Shown here: positions 39,763 to 49,400 of the stretch, piece by piece | Layout of the letters: every line of letters begins with the position of its first letter | Numbering within the stretch: the first letter of the stretch is position 1 | Assembly (NCBI RefSeq): GCF_003129905.1 | Contig: NZ_QFFM01000005.1 | Coordinates: 62,001 to 126,000, forward strand | Direction: 5' to 3' | Source: Bifidobacterium callitrichidarum | Lineage (GTDB): Bacteria; Actinomycetota; Actinomycetes; Actinomycetales; Bifidobacteriaceae | Length of the DNA stretch: 64,000 nucleotides | Program-made: the position numbers and the translations under genes | The notes under the pieces: generated by a model | The model's database searches: none | Seen by the model: only the letters and a program-made list of their open reading frames with translations | Told to the model about the DNA's origin: nothing

Positions 39763-40614
39763 TTAGTACACGGAGTAGCCGCCGTCGACCTGAAGGTTGG
39801 TGCCGGTGACGTACGAGGAGGCGTCGCTGGCGAGGAAGAGCACCGCGGTGGCGATTTCCTCGTTGGTGCCGAAGCGGTGCATCGGCACGGGCGCAGTCAT
39901 CACGTCGTGTGCCTCGGGCACGATGCGGCCCTCGAAGATGCCGGACCACACGTAGCCGGGCGAAACCGCGTTCGAACGGATGCCGTACGGGGCCAATGCG
40001 GCCGCCAGATAGCGCGCGTACTCGTAGATGCCGGCCTTGGACGCGCCGTATGCGGCAACCGGTGAGGGTCCGCCGGCGATGAAGTTCGCATTGTGCGCGG
40101 ACAGAGACGACGTGAACACCAGCGAGCCTCCGTGTCCATGCTCGCGCATGATGTGCTGGGTAATCTGCGCGGTCAGGTACGCGCCCGTCAGGTTGATGTC
40201 GATGGTCTTCTGCCAGACCTCATACGGCTCGTCCGCGTCGTCGCCGGGCACGTTCACACCGGCATTGATGAACGCGACGTCCACGGTGCCGAGCTCATCA
40301 ACGAGCGAGGTCTTCAGCGCATCGACCTGCTCCTTATCGGACACATCGCAGTAGAGCGGCACGACCTTCACGCCGTAGCGTTCGGACAGTTCCTGCGCGA
40401 GCGGCTCAAGCGTCTCCTTGGTGCGCGGCAGATCGACGATCGCCACGTCGGCGCCCGCCTCGGCCCAGGCGGCGGTCACATTACGGCCGAGGCCACCGGC
40501 GCCGCCGGTGACGAAGCCCTTCTTGCCGGCCAATGAGAACCGGTCCATGATGCGATGGGCGGGGTCCTTCCACTGGTCGAGCGGATACTGGTCGAAGATT
40601 GTGGCGTCGGTCAT
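39763..40614 (-). CDS. SDR-family oxidoreductase (polyol dehydrogenase-like)
   Basis: A 283-residue short-chain dehydrogenase. The cofactor motif is VTGGAGGLGRNVTAAWAEAG near residue 33, with Asp at the end of strand 2 (VAIVDLP) suggesting NAD. The catalytic Ser lies in LVFTSSLSAHN, and Tyr and Lys in VAAYGASKAGIYEYARYLAA. The C-terminus ITGTNL-like VTGTNLQVDGGYSVY is diagnostic. The N-terminal extension MTDATIFDQYPLDQWKDPAH resembles sorbose reductase/mannitol dehydrogenase-type members. GGAGGAA precedes the ATG. It may be co-regulated with the aldo/keto reductase gene upstream. Confidence 0.88.
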   Translation of the reverse strand: MTDATIFDQYPLDQWKDPAHRIMDRFSLAGKKGFVTGGAGGLGRNVTAAWAEAGADVAIVDLPRTKETLEPLAQELSERYGVKVVPLYCDVSDKEQVDALKTSLVDELGTVDVAFINAGVNVPGDDADEPYEVWQKTIDINLTGAYLTAQITQHIMREHGHGGSLVFTSSLSAHNANFIAGGPSPVAAYGASKAGIYEYARYLAAALAPYGIRSNAVSPGYVWSGIFEGRIVPEAHDVMTAPVPMHRFGTNEEIATAVLFLASDASSYVTGTNLQVDGGYSVY

Positions 40615-40714
40615 ACGGTTCCTCCGTTCTGTTCGGTGTGGCGGCGTCATCGTCACCATCGTCAGAGCGAGCGTACCATACGAGGTCTGATGAATTTCGT
40701 ATTGCGCAGACGAA

Positions 40715-40769
40715 AATCTCCGGTAGCGAATCCTCCGCCGAAGGGGCGGGGCTTGCGCTACCGGAGATT
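40715..40769 (-). terminator. Hairpin after the aldo/keto reductase gene
   Basis: aatctccggtagcg (40715-40728) pairs exactly with cgctaccggagatt (40756-40769) over 14 bp; the 27-base loop is itself GC-rich. On the leftward strand the stem is followed by ttcgtctgcgc, which is not a T-run. It may terminate the AKR transcript or be a leader structure of the SDR gene. Confidence 0.4.
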
Positions 40770-40894
40770 CGATTCGTGTCGCTGGATGAACCGATATGTC
40801 GGAGATTCCGCTCCCAGCCAATGCGGTTAAGGCATGTGGTTGAAACATGCGGCTGGGCGGGTCACCAGGCATTCGGGCTTGTATGGAAACAGCC

Positions 40895-41749
40895 TTACGC
40901 TTCCTCATGCCAGTGGGGGTTCTGGCCGAACGTGTAGCCCTCCGGGTTGTCCATCGCGGCGATGTCCTGCATGTCCTGCTCGTCCAACGCGAAACCGGTC
41001 AGGTCCAGGTTCGCGCGCTGACGCTCGGCATGCATGGACTTCGGAATCGCCACGTCACCCAACTGCAGGTGCCAGCGCAGGATAGCGGCCACCGGCGAGA
41101 CGCCGTGCTTTTCGGCGATGCGCACGATGGTCGGATCCTTGAGCATCTGGTTCGCGCGTCCCAGCGGACTCCATGCCTCGGTGATGATGCCGTGAGCCTC
41201 GTCGTAAGCGCGCTGCTCGTTCTGCTGGAAGAACGGGTGCAACTCCACCTGGTTCACGGCCGGGGTGACGCCCGTGGCGCGGATCAGAAGATCAATGTGA
41301 CCCGGCAGGAAATTGCTCACGCCGATATGCTTCACGATGCCCTGCTTCTGCGCGTCGACCAGCGCCTGCCATGCCTCCACGAACTGGCCCTGCGAGGGGT
41401 TCGGCCAGTGGATGAGGTACAGGTCGATGTAGTCAAGACCCATGCGCGCCACCGACTCCTCGATGGTCGTGCGGGCCTCGTCGTACTGGTGATGGCGGCC
41501 CGGCAGCTTCGAGGCCACGATGATGTCCTCGCGCGGCACCTCCGACTCACGGATAGCCTTGCCCACCACGCCCTCGTTCTCATAGTTGAACGCGGAATCA
41601 ATGAGACGATAACCGACCTCAAGCGCCGACTTGATGGCCTCCACGCCGGCGAAACCATTGACCTTATACGTGCCGAAACCGATGGCCGGAAGCTCCAGCC
41701 CGTCATGCGCCTTGCGCACCGGAATCGCCGGCGGTTCCATAAGTGTCAT
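40895..41749 (-). CDS. Aldo/keto reductase (2,5-diketogluconate reductase type)
   Basis: A 284-residue NADPH-dependent (beta/alpha)8 reductase. Family marks are GFGTYKVNG, the catalytic Asp and Tyr in RLIDSAFNYENEGVVGKAI, Lys in VASKLPGRHH, and His in LYLIHWPNP. Later come GVSNFLPGHIDLL, NQVELHPFFQQ and the NADP motif IPKSMHAERQRANLDLTGFA. AAGGAG five to ten bases upstream of ATG 41749 fixes the start. The decayed gene at 6225-6649 is a relative. The gap upstream (41750-42024) contains only the presumed promoter. Confidence 0.92.
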   Translation of the reverse strand: MTLMEPPAIPVRKAHDGLELPAIGFGTYKVNGFAGVEAIKSALEVGYRLIDSAFNYENEGVVGKAIRESEVPREDIIVASKLPGRHHQYDEARTTIEESVARMGLDYIDLYLIHWPNPSQGQFVEAWQALVDAQKQGIVKHIGVSNFLPGHIDLLIRATGVTPAVNQVELHPFFQQNEQRAYDEAHGIITEAWSPLGRANQMLKDPTIVRIAEKHGVSPVAAILRWHLQLGDVAIPKSMHAERQRANLDLTGFALDEQDMQDIAAMDNPEGYTFGQNPHWHEEA

Positions 41750-42024
41750 AATCGCTCCTTTGCCGTTGTGCCTGCTCCGAGCGAGTGGCCGGGGCAGAGG
41801 TTGGTACTGGGCTGATGCCCTGTCATGGACCACTGTACTCGCCGTGTTCTCGTTGAGCCGGGAGCCGATCGACTTCTGCGGTATGGCCGTTATGACAGTC
41901 GAATCGTTGACGGTTTTTCTCGAGGTGAATCGTTTGCGCACCGAATACCAAGCGAACGTGTCTCCTCTGGTGACAGGAAGGGAAGGACTCGCTGAGGACG
42001 GATGGATAACTCGGAAGCCGGTCT

Positions 42025-42235
42025 TCAGAAAGTAGGCATGTCGAGCGAAACGGGGGAGCGCGAGACGCCATCGTCTATCCCATGCGCCGCTGATCGGTCG
42101 TTGAACCATGTGATGATCTGCGACTCGTTCACCGGATACAGGTTCCAGGCATCAAGTCCGACATTGACCGACTCCGGTCGGGCTCCGTCGGGGGAGAGCT
42201 GATGGGTGTGCCCGTACAGGAGCCTGCGGCCATCG
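42025..42235 (-). pseudogene. C-terminal fragment of a metallophosphoesterase
   Basis: Reading leftward from about 42235 the frame gives RLLYGHTHQLSPDGARPESV, NVGLDAWNLYPVNESQIITW, then FNDRSAAHGIDDG and a stop at 42025. GHTH is the metal-binding GHxH motif near the end of calcineurin-like phosphoesterases, and NVGLDAWNLYPV is their usual tail. The first two thirds of the gene are missing. The break falls exactly where a piece of the MITE-like element begins. Confidence 0.7.
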
Positions 42236-42289
42236 AGCCGACTGAGGAGTAGTCCGTGGGATTCATGTCAATCTTGGTTTAACGGAGCC
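42232..42289. mobile_element. Remnant of the MITE-like element at a gene break
   Basis: agccgactgaggagtagtcc leads into ttcatgtcaatcttgg and tttaacggagcc, matching the last 58 bp of the full element. The other end is absent, and the phosphoesterase fragment follows directly. The region 42290-42336 before the next gene holds only its ribosome site. Confidence 0.65.
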
Positions 42290-42336
42290 TTTGGTTTTAA
42301 GCTGTCAATATCGCGAATTCCACGGGAAGGATGCAC

Positions 42337-43080
42337 ATGGAAACGTTGCCGGCATTATTACTGGTTGCGTCGCGATGGTTCCTGTACTGGACGGCGTACT
42401 CATTCGTGGGCTGGGCGTGGGAGACCATGCTCAGCGTGGTGCTACGCAAACGGTTCGAGGACCGCGGCATGCTCAATGGCCCCATCTGCCCGATTTACGG
42501 TTTCGGCGCCCTTCTGGTGCTGGGACTGCTGCACGACGTGCGTGATCCGGTTGCGTTGTTCCTTTCCAGCGGCGTGATCGCCTGCACGTTGGAGTATGCA
42601 TCATCATGGGCCATCGAGAAGCTGTACCATGTGCGGTTCTGGGATTACACGGGCAAGCCATTCAACATCAACGGCCGCGTGTACCTCAACGGATTCCTGG
42701 CATTCGGCGCCGGCGCCACTGCTGTGGTGTTGGTGGTCCAGCCGTGGATGACGGCCATCGTGGAATCATGGCCGGAACTTGCGGTTGCAATCGCGGCGTC
42801 CGTGCTGTTCGTGGCCACGGTGGTGGATTGGGTGATCACCCAGGCTGGCCTGCACAGCTTCGACTCCCGCCTCGCGCGCGTTGCCGAACAGATCAAGATG
42901 CTCAAACTCGAACAGATCGAGGCTATCGACACGCGCATCGACATGGCCGACGAAATGCTCACCCGTTCGCTCAGCTGGCAGCAGCGCCGACTGGTGCGCA
43001 TTTTCCCGGGACTGACCTCCCTGCGTAACCCTGATGTCGCCTCCCGTGTCCGACGGATACTGGAGCGTCGCGGCTGGTGA
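42337..43080 (+). CDS. CmpB-like integral membrane protein
   Basis: A 247-residue protein matching the putative ABC-transporter type IV (ABC_trans_CmpB) pattern. The first membrane segment contains YSFVGWAWETMLSVVLRKRF, then RGMLNGPICPIYGFGALLVL, and a third with SSWAIEKLYHVRFWDYTGKP, all conserved in that family. Two more segments follow (GFLAFGAGATAVVLVVQPWM and AVAIAASVLFVATVVDWVIT), then a cytoplasmic helical tail with IKMLKLEQIEAIDTRIDMAD. Function is not established for the family. GGAAGGA six bases before ATG 42337 favours it over ATG 42331. Confidence 0.8.
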   Translation: METLPALLLVASRWFLYWTAYSFVGWAWETMLSVVLRKRFEDRGMLNGPICPIYGFGALLVLGLLHDVRDPVALFLSSGVIACTLEYASSWAIEKLYHVRFWDYTGKPFNINGRVYLNGFLAFGAGATAVVLVVQPWMTAIVESWPELAVAIAASVLFVATVVDWVITQAGLHSFDSRLARVAEQIKMLKLEQIEAIDTRIDMADEMLTRSLSWQQRRLVRIFPGLTSLRNPDVASRVRRILERRGW

Positions 43081-43157
43081 CCGGCGATCGGTGTTCTGGT
43101 TTGGCCCGATTCGTCCGATGTTTGAACGATCACGAATGCCATATTCCCGACCGATTC

Positions 43158-43186
43158 TCGACCCGCAGTCGTGTGCAACGTATAAT
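43158..43186 (+). promoter_or_regulatory. Promoter of the thiamine-regulated tenA gene
   Basis: A perfect TATAAT (43181-43186) lies 17 bp after TCGACC (43158-43163). Transcription would begin near 43193, right at the 5' edge of the TPP aptamer, which supports both calls. Confidence 0.7.
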
Positions 43187-43193
43187 GGGCGAC

Positions 43194-43336
43194 GTTGCAG
43201 GGGAACCTTCACCGGAACCGAACACGTGCGCATCGTCATGCCGCGCGTTTACCGGCCGATCCAGTCGGCTGTCCGGCGGGTTGAGAAAGGCTTGGCCTGA
43301 CCCTTGGAACCTGTTGGCCAACACCATCGAAGGGAG
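43194..43336 (+). promoter_or_regulatory. TPP riboswitch (thi box)
   Basis: Conserved aptamer words appear in order: ggggaacc near 43200, ggttgagaaa near 43279, acccttggaacctg near 43300, and a gttggccaac hairpin followed by accatcgaaggga. The aacc/ggtt pair replaces the common gcc/ggc pair and still base-pairs. AAGGG (43330-43334) pairs with CCCTT (43301-43305) in the aptamer and is also part of the AGGGAG ribosome site of tenA. Thiamine pyrophosphate binding would therefore hide the ribosome site directly. Confidence 0.88.
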
Positions 43337-43345
43337 CAATCACCC

Positions 43346-44089
43346 ATGACTTTCGACACATCCGCATTCGGACCGATCACACTCGACCACATCCCGCCGT
43401 TCGCGCAGCACCTGCGCGAGGCCGCCGACCAAGTGTGGGAGGAGGGCTACAACCAGCCGTTCCTGCGTGAGCTCGGCAACGGCACGCTCGCTCGCGAGAA
43501 GTTCGCGTTCTACTTGCTACAGGACTACCGCTACCTCAACGACTACGCCAAGGTCCACGCGCTCGCGCTCACCAAGACCCAGGATCCGGAGATCATGCGA
43601 TTCATGGCCGACGTGCAGAACGGCATCTTCAACGTGGAGTCCGCCATGCACCGCAAGTACATGGCCAGCTATGGCATCAGCGCCGAGGAGATGAACAACG
43701 TCCGACAGTCCGCGTTCGCCCGCGCCTACACCTCCAACATCCTCTCGATCGCCTACGGCAACCCGCTCGTAGACGTTCTGGTGGGCGTACTACCGTGCGC
43801 CTGGGTGTACGCCGACTACGGCCAGCGCCTCGCCCGCGAATTCGCCGATACGCTCGAGTCGAACCCGTACAAGAGCTGGGTCGACATGTACAAGACGGAG
43901 GAGTTCTGGAGCTCGTCCGCATGGCTCATCGCGCACATCGAGCAGCTGGTTGAGGGCCTGAGCGAGGAACGCAAGGCCGAACTCACGGACATCTTCGTCA
44001 CCGGTGTGCAGAACGAATACATGTTCTGGGCCTCCGCCTACGACATGCAGTACTCCTGGAAGCCGGAGTGGGACGCGCCTCGCGCGTGA
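43346..44089 (+). CDS. tenA: Thiaminase II / TenA family protein
   Basis: A 247-residue helical protein that hydrolyses aminopyrimidines from degraded thiamine, salvaging the HMP moiety. Family features are FLRELGNGTLAREKFAFYLL followed by QDYRYLNDYAK, and the active-site Cys151 in LPCAWVYADYG. C-terminal WLIAHIEQLVEGL and YEMQ-like FWASAYDMQYSWKPEW complete the fold. It is the only gene under the TPP riboswitch here. AGGGAG nine bases upstream is the ribosome site, inside the aptamer. The convergent esterase gene ends seven bases downstream. Confidence 0.93.
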   Translation: MTFDTSAFGPITLDHIPPFAQHLREAADQVWEEGYNQPFLRELGNGTLAREKFAFYLLQDYRYLNDYAKVHALALTKTQDPEIMRFMADVQNGIFNVESAMHRKYMASYGISAEEMNNVRQSAFARAYTSNILSIAYGNPLVDVLVGVLPCAWVYADYGQRLAREFADTLESNPYKSWVDMYKTEEFWSSSAWLIAHIEQLVEGLSEERKAELTDIFVTGVQNEYMFWASAYDMQYSWKPEWDAPRA

Positions 44090-44095
44090 CGACGG

Positions 44096-44818
44096 CTAAA
44101 GCGACCGCACGAAAGCGCGGATGTCGCTGATCTCCTCGTCGCAGATGGCATGGCCCATGCCGGGGTAGCCGTGGTATTCAAGATGGCCAGCGTCGTCGAG
44201 CACCTGACGGGCGGTGCACTGGTCGAGCAACGGAATCGTGTGGTCGTTGGAGCCGTAAGCCAGGAAGAAGCGGGTCGGTGAATTCAGCCGGGCCGCTTCC
44301 TCGCCCTTGAAAGACGGGCTCAGCAGTATCGCCGCGTCGAACAGGTCGGGATACGCCTTGACCATCCGATACGACAGATACCCTCCCTGGGAGAAACCGA
44401 CCAGTGCCTTCTTGCGATGCGCGAATGTCGGGGAGTCCAGCAGCTGCGTCACGGCCTCGCCGACCGCCGTACATTCGCGACGGCGTTCCTCAGTGCTGCA
44501 CCCGTCTGGATACCAGTAGGTCCCGCCCATGTACGGGCGGTCGTACGTGCCGCGGAACGAGAGGTAGCTTGGTTCGATTGTTGATTCGGCGGGCGATTCG
44601 GCCAGTACTGCGGTATTAGCCGAATCGGTTTCGACGCGCGCGCCGCCCGTGCCGGTCGTGCCGTGCGCTGCATGGCTCGCACCATTCGTTATACGGTCCG
44701 CATACACCGCATCGATGATGCGCACCATCTCGCTCTCGTCATTGCCATACCCATGGAACATCACGAACAGCGGGTCGCTGCCGCCCGCATCGATCTGACT
44801 AGTCACCCGAAGACGCAT
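44096..44818 (-). CDS. Alpha/beta hydrolase (phospholipase/carboxylesterase type)
   Basis: A 240-residue esterase of the Abhydrolase_2 group. The oxyanion-loop region is LFVMFHGYGNDESEM, the nucleophile elbow is GFSQGGYLSYRM (Ser near 144), the Asp is in LAYGSNDHTIP and the His in YPGMGHAICDEE. Between residues 45 and 80 there is a Gly/Ala/Thr-rich insertion (HAAHGTTGTGGARVETDSAN) that typical members lack, probably a surface loop. No signal peptide, so it acts in the cytoplasm. It may be the last housekeeping gene before the defence island. Confidence 0.83.
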   Translation of the reverse strand: MRLRVTSQIDAGGSDPLFVMFHGYGNDESEMVRIIDAVYADRITNGASHAAHGTTGTGGARVETDSANTAVLAESPAESTIEPSYLSFRGTYDRPYMGGTYWYPDGCSTEERRRECTAVGEAVTQLLDSPTFAHRKKALVGFSQGGYLSYRMVKAYPDLFDAAILLSPSFKGEEAARLNSPTRFFLAYGSNDHTIPLLDQCTARQVLDDAGHLEYHGYPGMGHAICDEEISDIRAFVRSL

Positions 44819-44968
44819 AGTAAATCACCTCTTAACCAGCGAGTGTAGCCTCAAAAGCAACAGCAAGTTCCACGGTCTTCGCATATGTCCCACGAAAAAT
44901 GCGATGTCATATCCCCTCCAAAGTGTATTCTGAAATATTCTTGTCAAAAAACGACACGAGGAGCGGCA

Positions 44969-45640
44969 ATGCCAGGTTCGTACGGTACCGAGACCATGCA
45001 GGACGAACAGCGTTATCGTCTATCGTTCACGGTCGGGGGACTTCTCGCCCCGCAGGGACACATCATTGCTGCGCTGTTCATTGCCAATGACGTTCAGGAA
45101 GACGCAGACGATCATGGAAGCGAACTGGGGGAACGTATTACACGAATCCGCCGGCAGGCCATTGATGAGAATGTTCTTTCTATTCGTACTCAGGCGGCAA
45201 GCACCCGTACGGTCAGCGAAGTAGCCAAACGTCTGAGCACGCTTACCGAGACGGAACTCCGTTATTTGGCTTCCGGTGATACTCCGGCCAGTGACCAGCA
45301 GGCGTTCATGTGGGTGGCGATGTGCCGCTATTACGCCCTAGTGGGGGAATTTGCCAGCGAGGTGCTGCGTGACCACTATCTGATGGGTATGCCGACCGTA
45401 ACCCGTGAGGATTACGATCGTTTCATTCTCGCCAAGGCAATGTGGCATCCGGAACTGGAGAAAATCAGCACAGCGACGGCGAACAAACTTCGTTCGAATG
45501 TATTCAAGGCAATGACCGAGGGCGGATTGATAGAGCGGGGAAGTGACACGCTCCGGCCTTCACTGCTCAGCAAAACCGTGACCGGTATCCTTGAGAGCAG
45601 GCCGGAATCATTCCTGTTCTTTCCGATGAGGGAACACTGA
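44969..45640 (+). CDS. brxA: BREX protein BrxA
   Basis: First gene of the BREX phage-resistance operon. The 223-residue protein fits the BrxA (DUF1819) family: YRLSFTVGGLLAPQGHIIAA near the start, and a helical middle with LSTLTETELRYLASGDTPAS. Next comes the block MWVAMCRYYALVGEFASEVL, and it ends with a winged-helix-like part (TANKLRSNVFKAMTEGGLIE). BrxA is a small helical DNA-binding protein needed for the system. GAGGAG lies four bases before ATG 44969. The gap from 44819 shows only weak -10-like tattct words, so the operon promoter is not defined. Confidence 0.88.
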   Translation: MPGSYGTETMQDEQRYRLSFTVGGLLAPQGHIIAALFIANDVQEDADDHGSELGERITRIRRQAIDENVLSIRTQAASTRTVSEVAKRLSTLTETELRYLASGDTPASDQQAFMWVAMCRYYALVGEFASEVLRDHYLMGMPTVTREDYDRFILAKAMWHPELEKISTATANKLRSNVFKAMTEGGLIERGSDTLRPSLLSKTVTGILESRPESFLFFPMREH

Positions 45641-45654
45641 GAGGCAGTGAAACA

Positions 45655-46407
45655 ATGCCAGTGAGAGGAGACAGGGCAGCAATGGCAATTGACGACACCG
45701 CGCAACGTCAATCCCTCGGTATTGAGCGGGATTTCGACGGGCTGTTCCACTACATGCAATCCAAACGTTTCCGTAACGGTGAAGACACCGGTGGCGAGCC
45801 GGCGAACTATATCTACGCCTATCCTCCGGACAAGGAATTGGAGGTCGAACGGCGTATTCCGATGCTGGTGAGCCGACTGCAAGGCATGGATCCCGTGGAT
45901 GCCGATGACTCCGCGCCGTCGGTATTGGTCATCGACCTGTACAGGCTGGTCATCCAGATCATGAAGGACAACGACGTCTTCGATACTGCCATCGAACAGG
46001 AACCCGAAATGCATGGCGATGCCGACGAATCTGAAAATGACTCGTGGCCGGCGCTGCAGGAAGACGATTTCTACCAGGCGCTCGCCGGCATGCTCGGTCC
46101 TGACGGCGACGATTTGAAGGAGACGCTCAAGGCACTGTATAAGCGTGCAAAGGCAGACAATGAGGCCGATCTCGTGTTCCTGACCGGAGTCGGCCAGGTA
46201 TACCCGTACATCCGCACGCATGCGCTGCTCAACTGCGTGCAGGAGGTCATAGACGAACACACGCCCGTAGTGGTATTCTTCCCGGGAACCTACGAGAAGA
46301 CCGCGTCGACCGTATCGGTGATGCGTCTGTTCGACCGGCTCGACGCGGACAACTACTACCGTGCATTCAGCCTCAACACCGCGATCATGGAAGGAGCCGA
46401 CGCATGA
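45655..46407 (+). CDS. brxB: BREX protein BrxB
   Basis: The 250-residue protein fits the BrxB (DUF1788) family. Landmarks are NYIYAYPPDKELEVERRIPM, the VLVIDLYRLVIQIMKDN block, LVFLTGVGQVYPYIRTHALL and VVVFFPGTYEKTASTVSVMR. The last two resemble the GVG-x-YPF and FPG regions of a degenerate nucleotide-binding fold. It follows brxA by 14 bp and overlaps brxC by four bases (ATGA), so the three are translated together. ATG 45682 is an alternative start, with AGGAG 13 bases before it. It has a short acidic insertion near residue 120 (EPEMHGDADESEND). Confidence 0.88.
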   Translation: MPVRGDRAAMAIDDTAQRQSLGIERDFDGLFHYMQSKRFRNGEDTGGEPANYIYAYPPDKELEVERRIPMLVSRLQGMDPVDADDSAPSVLVIDLYRLVIQIMKDNDVFDTAIEQEPEMHGDADESENDSWPALQEDDFYQALAGMLGPDGDDLKETLKALYKRAKADNEADLVFLTGVGQVYPYIRTHALLNCVQEVIDEHTPVVVFFPGTYEKTASTVSVMRLFDRLDADNYYRAFSLNTAIMEGADA

Positions 46408-49400
46408 GCGACATGAACGAATCGCGAGACAGCGCATTGCAGTTCAGGAACATCTTCGCCAGGAACATCGAAGACAAGATCGACGGCGTCATCAAGGCCA
46501 GCGACGACAGCAACCTCATCGACGAGGTGAACGAATACGTGCTGACCAACGAGATCCAGACCAATCTCGAACGGTTCCTTGACACGTACAACGACCCATC
46601 CGCCGACTACACGAACGGCGTATGGATCTCCGGTTTCTTCGGCTCGGGTAAATCCCATCTGTTGAAGATCCTCTCCCATATTCTAGGCGATATCCCCAAG
46701 CCTTTCCTCACGGCCGGCACCGAGCCGCCCAGCCGCATACAGGTCATCGACATCATGAAGGCCAAAGCCCGCGACGCCGAGAACCACGAGCTTGAGGGAC
46801 TGCTGGACGCCAACCTGCGTATCCCCGCCACCTCGCTGCTGTTCAACATCGACAGTAAGGCGCAGAAGGGCAGCAAGACCGTGCTCATGGATGCGTTCAT
46901 CCGCGTGTTCGACGAGGCCCGCGGCTATTACGGTGCCAACAAGTATGTGGCGAAGATGGAACGTGACCTCGATGCCAACGGGTGCCTGGACGAATTCATG
47001 CGCCAATTCGAATCGATCGCCGGCAAACCGTGGTCCAAAGGTCGCGCACAGGCCGCGTTCTCCGGTCCGAAGATCGACAAGGCGTTCGCCGCAGCCACCG
47101 GCGATGAGATCAGGGACATTCTCAAGGATTACCAGAAACAGTACAATCCGACCATCGCCGATTTCGCCGACGACGTGAATGACTGGCTACAGCGGCAGGA
47201 TGACGGTCGCCGCCTGATTTTCCTAGTGGATGAAGTCGGCCAGTTCATCGGTTCCAGTACGGATCTCATGCTCAATCTGCAAACCGTGACGGAGGAACTG
47301 TTCGCGCGCACCAACGGCCGCGTGTGGGTGATTGTCACCTCGCAGGAGGACATCGATGCCGTGATCGGCGACCGCTCGGTCAGCCAGGGACTTGACTTCA
47401 CGAAGATCAAGGGCCGGTTCGCCGTCAACCTGAAACTCTCCAGCGCCGACGCCATCGAAGTCATTCAGAAACGACTATTGGCCAAAAACGAGCAGGGCGA
47501 AACGGCTACGGAGGAACTGTGGCAAGCCTACCGCGACGAGCTCGACGCCCTGTTCACCTTCCAGGGCGAAGGTGGCGCACGCCAGTTCAAAAACCTCAAA
47601 TTCGGCACTCAAGAGGACTTCATCGCCACCTACCCGTTCGTCAACTACCAGTTCCTGCTGTTCCAGGATGCGATGCGCGGCATGAGCGCCGCCGGATTCT
47701 TCGAAGGCCAGCATCGTTCGGTCGGCGAACGTTCGCTCCTGTCCACGATCAGCAGTGCTTTGGTTGAGCACAAGACCGATGCAGTCGGCGGCCTGATTCC
47801 GTTCAGCGCCCTGTACGACGGCATTTCCGGCACCATCCAGAGTTCGGTGAACCACCGCATCATCGAAGCGGAACGCGAACTCGCCCCGGATATGCAGAAG
47901 CTGGCCCTGCCGCTGCTTAAGGCGCTGTTGCTGGTTAAGCAGGTCAAGGATTTCAAGGCCAATGTGCGCAACCTGCGCATCCTTGTTCTCGGCCGGTTCG
48001 GCGAGGATCTGCCCGAGCTGGAACGGCGTATCCAGGATACGCTGAACATGCTGGAACGGCAGAACTACGTGCATCGCACCGGCGACGAATACGAGTATCT
48101 GACCAACGACGAACAGGCCGTCGAAAGCGAGATCAAGAATGTCGACATCGAGGACCGGCAGATTCGCGACCGCTTGGGCAGAATCGTCAGCGAGGACATT
48201 CTCGGACAGCCGTTGACCGTCGAATATGGGCAGGGGCGGCAGAAAGTGAAGTTCCGGTACGGTCTGACCATCGACAACGTGGCGCAGGGACGGACCTATC
48301 CGATTACGCTGCACATCGTCACCCCGATGGACGACATACCTCTGGACGCCAAGATCATGCGATCGTCCGGCGAACGCGGGGAACTGCGCGTGATTCTTGA
48401 CGGCGACGGCTCCAATTTCATGAACGACCTGACCATGGTCGAACGTACCGAGAAGTATCTCCGTCTGCACGCCAACGAGCAGGGTTCCTGCAAGCACATC
48501 CTTGACGCCAAGCGCGGCGATCTCGACATCATGAAGCGGGAACTGAAAGCCACGGTGTCCAAAGCATTGTGCTCGGCCGTCATCGCCTACAACGGCGCCA
48601 CGTTGGACACGAAGGCGCGCGAAAGCGCGACCGGCGTCATCACGGAGGCTATGCATACGCTGATCGGACGCTTGTACACCAACTTCCGACTGGTGGAAGG
48701 TCTTGCGTACACCGAACGTGACCTTCCCGCCGTGCTCGCCGACGCTTCGGACTCCGCACCGTCGCTGGACGGCACCGATTCCGTGCAGACTCGTCTGGAT
48801 CTGCCCGCACAGGACGTGTACGATTATGCGGCCGGTCAGATTCATCGCAATCTCGTGCCGACCGTCAGGGACGTCATCGCGCATTACGAGAACGAGCCGT
48901 ATGGCTGGCCGCTGGCGGATACACTCGCATGCCTGTGCTACCTGTACGGTACCGAACGGATTCGCCTGACGATTGACAGCAATCGGATTCCGCGCACCGA
49001 TGTGGTCAAGTATCTGACCAATCAGAAAAAGATCGAAAGCATGCGCGTGGAGATTCCGAAGCGCTATGATGCCGCCAAACTCCGGGAACTGCGCAACTTC
49101 ACCAACGATTACCTTGGTCTGACTGCAGACAAGCTGCCCGGCGATGCCGAAGACATGGCGCGCGTCATCAGGGACGGGTTGCGCGAACAGATACGTGCGA
49201 TCGAACAGATGAAGGCTGCCAATGGACAGTTCGAGTTCGTCGCGGCGCTTGACGAACCGCTGGAACGATTGAGGACCGTGGCCGCCAAGCCCGAGGAATG
49301 GATACTGGACGTCTTCCCCTCCGCCGGTGAGGATGACAATACCGACCAGCTGCTTGACGACAAGGAAGACGTGATCGACCTAGTCCGCAAGGTGCTCAAA

